A DNA stretch of 42,804 bases from the NCBI GenBank assembly GCA_902778175.1, contig CACYWT010000026.1:432-43235 (forward strand), in the 5' to 3' direction. The notes under the pieces were generated by a model. It saw only the letters and a list, made by a program, of their open reading frames with translations, was not told the origin of the DNA and ran no database searches. The DNA is from an uncultured Ruminococcus sp. Its GTDB lineage: Bacteria > Bacillota > Clostridia > Oscillospirales > Acutalibacteraceae. This document shows, piece after piece, positions 42,534 to 42,804 of this stretch (the stretch's first letter is position 1; each line of letters opens with the position of its first letter). Position numbers and translations under genes: made by a program.

Positions 42534-42690
42534 CATTAATATTAACATTAACATTTACATTAACATTTACATTAACATTTACATTTACATTAACATCATC
42601 ATTAACCATTAACATTATCCATTAACATTATCATTATTCAAATAAACATTAACATCTTAACTATTCAGATAAATATTAACATTATTAACA
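42534..42690. repeat. AT-rich hexamer repeat tract (ATTAAC/ATTTAC variants)
   Basis: About 150 bases built largely of ACATTA and ACATTT hexamers, regular at 42545-42600 and decaying toward 42690. On the transcribed minus strand it reads as TGTTAA and TGTAAA repeats rich in ATG followed at once by stop codons. Repeat number could vary by slippage. Confidence 0.8.
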
Positions 42691-42705
42691 CTATTATTTT
42701 TTGGC

Positions 42706-42714
42706 ATTATATCA
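42706..42714 (-). promoter_or_regulatory. Extended -10 promoter upstream of the ANTAR gene
   Basis: Minus-strand TGATATAAT (TATAAT at 42706-42711). There is no good -35 box. It would create a leader of about 380 nt through the hexamer tract and the hairpin array. A GCGCC-GTTA-GGCGC hairpin at 42734-42747 lies just upstream and may end the preceding transcript. Confidence 0.5.
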
Positions 42715-42804
42715 TAAATTCTTACAAAATCGCGCCGTTAGGCGCATATATAAAAGAATTTATTAAATGTTCTCTCAGGCGTCCGTTGAGAACGGCTTTG
42801 CCGG
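42715..42804. other. Right-edge sequence without an identified gene
   Basis: Apart from the small GCGCC/GGCGC hairpin I see no gene in the last 90 bases. The terminal 45 bases are less AT-rich and may belong to the next gene or a structured end. Confidence 0.3.

Overview
The window reads as a chromosomal segment of a spore-lineage Clostridium relative, most likely Ruminococcus or a close Oscillospiraceae genus. This is an inference from spmAB, an AbrB/SpoVT-like regulator with a zinc ribbon, a PASTA kinase-like protein, strong AGGAGG-type ribosome sites, the moderate-GC codon use of the main part and the many c-di-GMP proteins. No species marker (rRNA or ribosomal protein) is present.

Region 1 (1-5800) is visibly AT-richer and accessory. 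It holds an EcoRI-type adenine methyltransferase lacking its N-terminus, a DUF262-HNH protein lacking the end of its HNH domain, a YfbU-family protein, a 39-aa basic peptide gene, an AbiLi/RloA-like AAA ATPase, and a two-gene minus-strand module (ADP-ribosyltransferase-like protein plus a basic 93-aa protein) whose promoter is flanked by a perfect 24-bp tandem repeat. It looks like a partly decayed defence island.

Region 2 (5800-15660) carries an FtsX-type ABC transporter with its own two-component system, a metal-resistance locus (ArsR repressor divergent from a small HMA chaperone and a Zn/Cd-type P1B ATPase), spmAB, and the AbrB-like regulator. Region 3 (15660-21000) holds a zinc-ribbon/PASTA protein whose kinase domain has lost its catalytic motifs, a 4'-phosphopantetheinyl transferase, a SEDS (RodA/FtsW) glycan polymerase with two small related membrane proteins, and tRNA-Pro(UGG).

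Region 4 (21560-34700) is a c-di-GMP island: one intact diguanylate cyclase, three EAL proteins with intact EAL motifs (two with ruined GGDEF motifs) and one HD-GYP protein. Its centre is a three-gene operon that appears to encode a full phosphorelay. An amino-acid-permease (APC)-like membrane domain is fused to a hybrid histidine kinase, followed in circuit by a stand-alone Hpt protein and a REC-GGDEF*-EAL effector. I infer that an amino acid or similar solute controls c-di-GMP breakdown. This is the best candidate for an undescribed system in the window.

Region 5 (34930-42804, minus strand) is a biosynthetic operon: ANTAR protein, carA, carB fused in frame to dapF, then pyrG, with short overlaps from carA onward. 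The CarB-DapF fusion joins pyrimidine/arginine and lysine/peptidoglycan enzymes in one 1347-residue chain. The ANTAR gene is preceded by a predicted leader of about 380 nt made of an AT-rich hexamer repeat and a GC-rich hairpin array ending at the ribosome site. Five-gene co-transcription and leader function are inferences.
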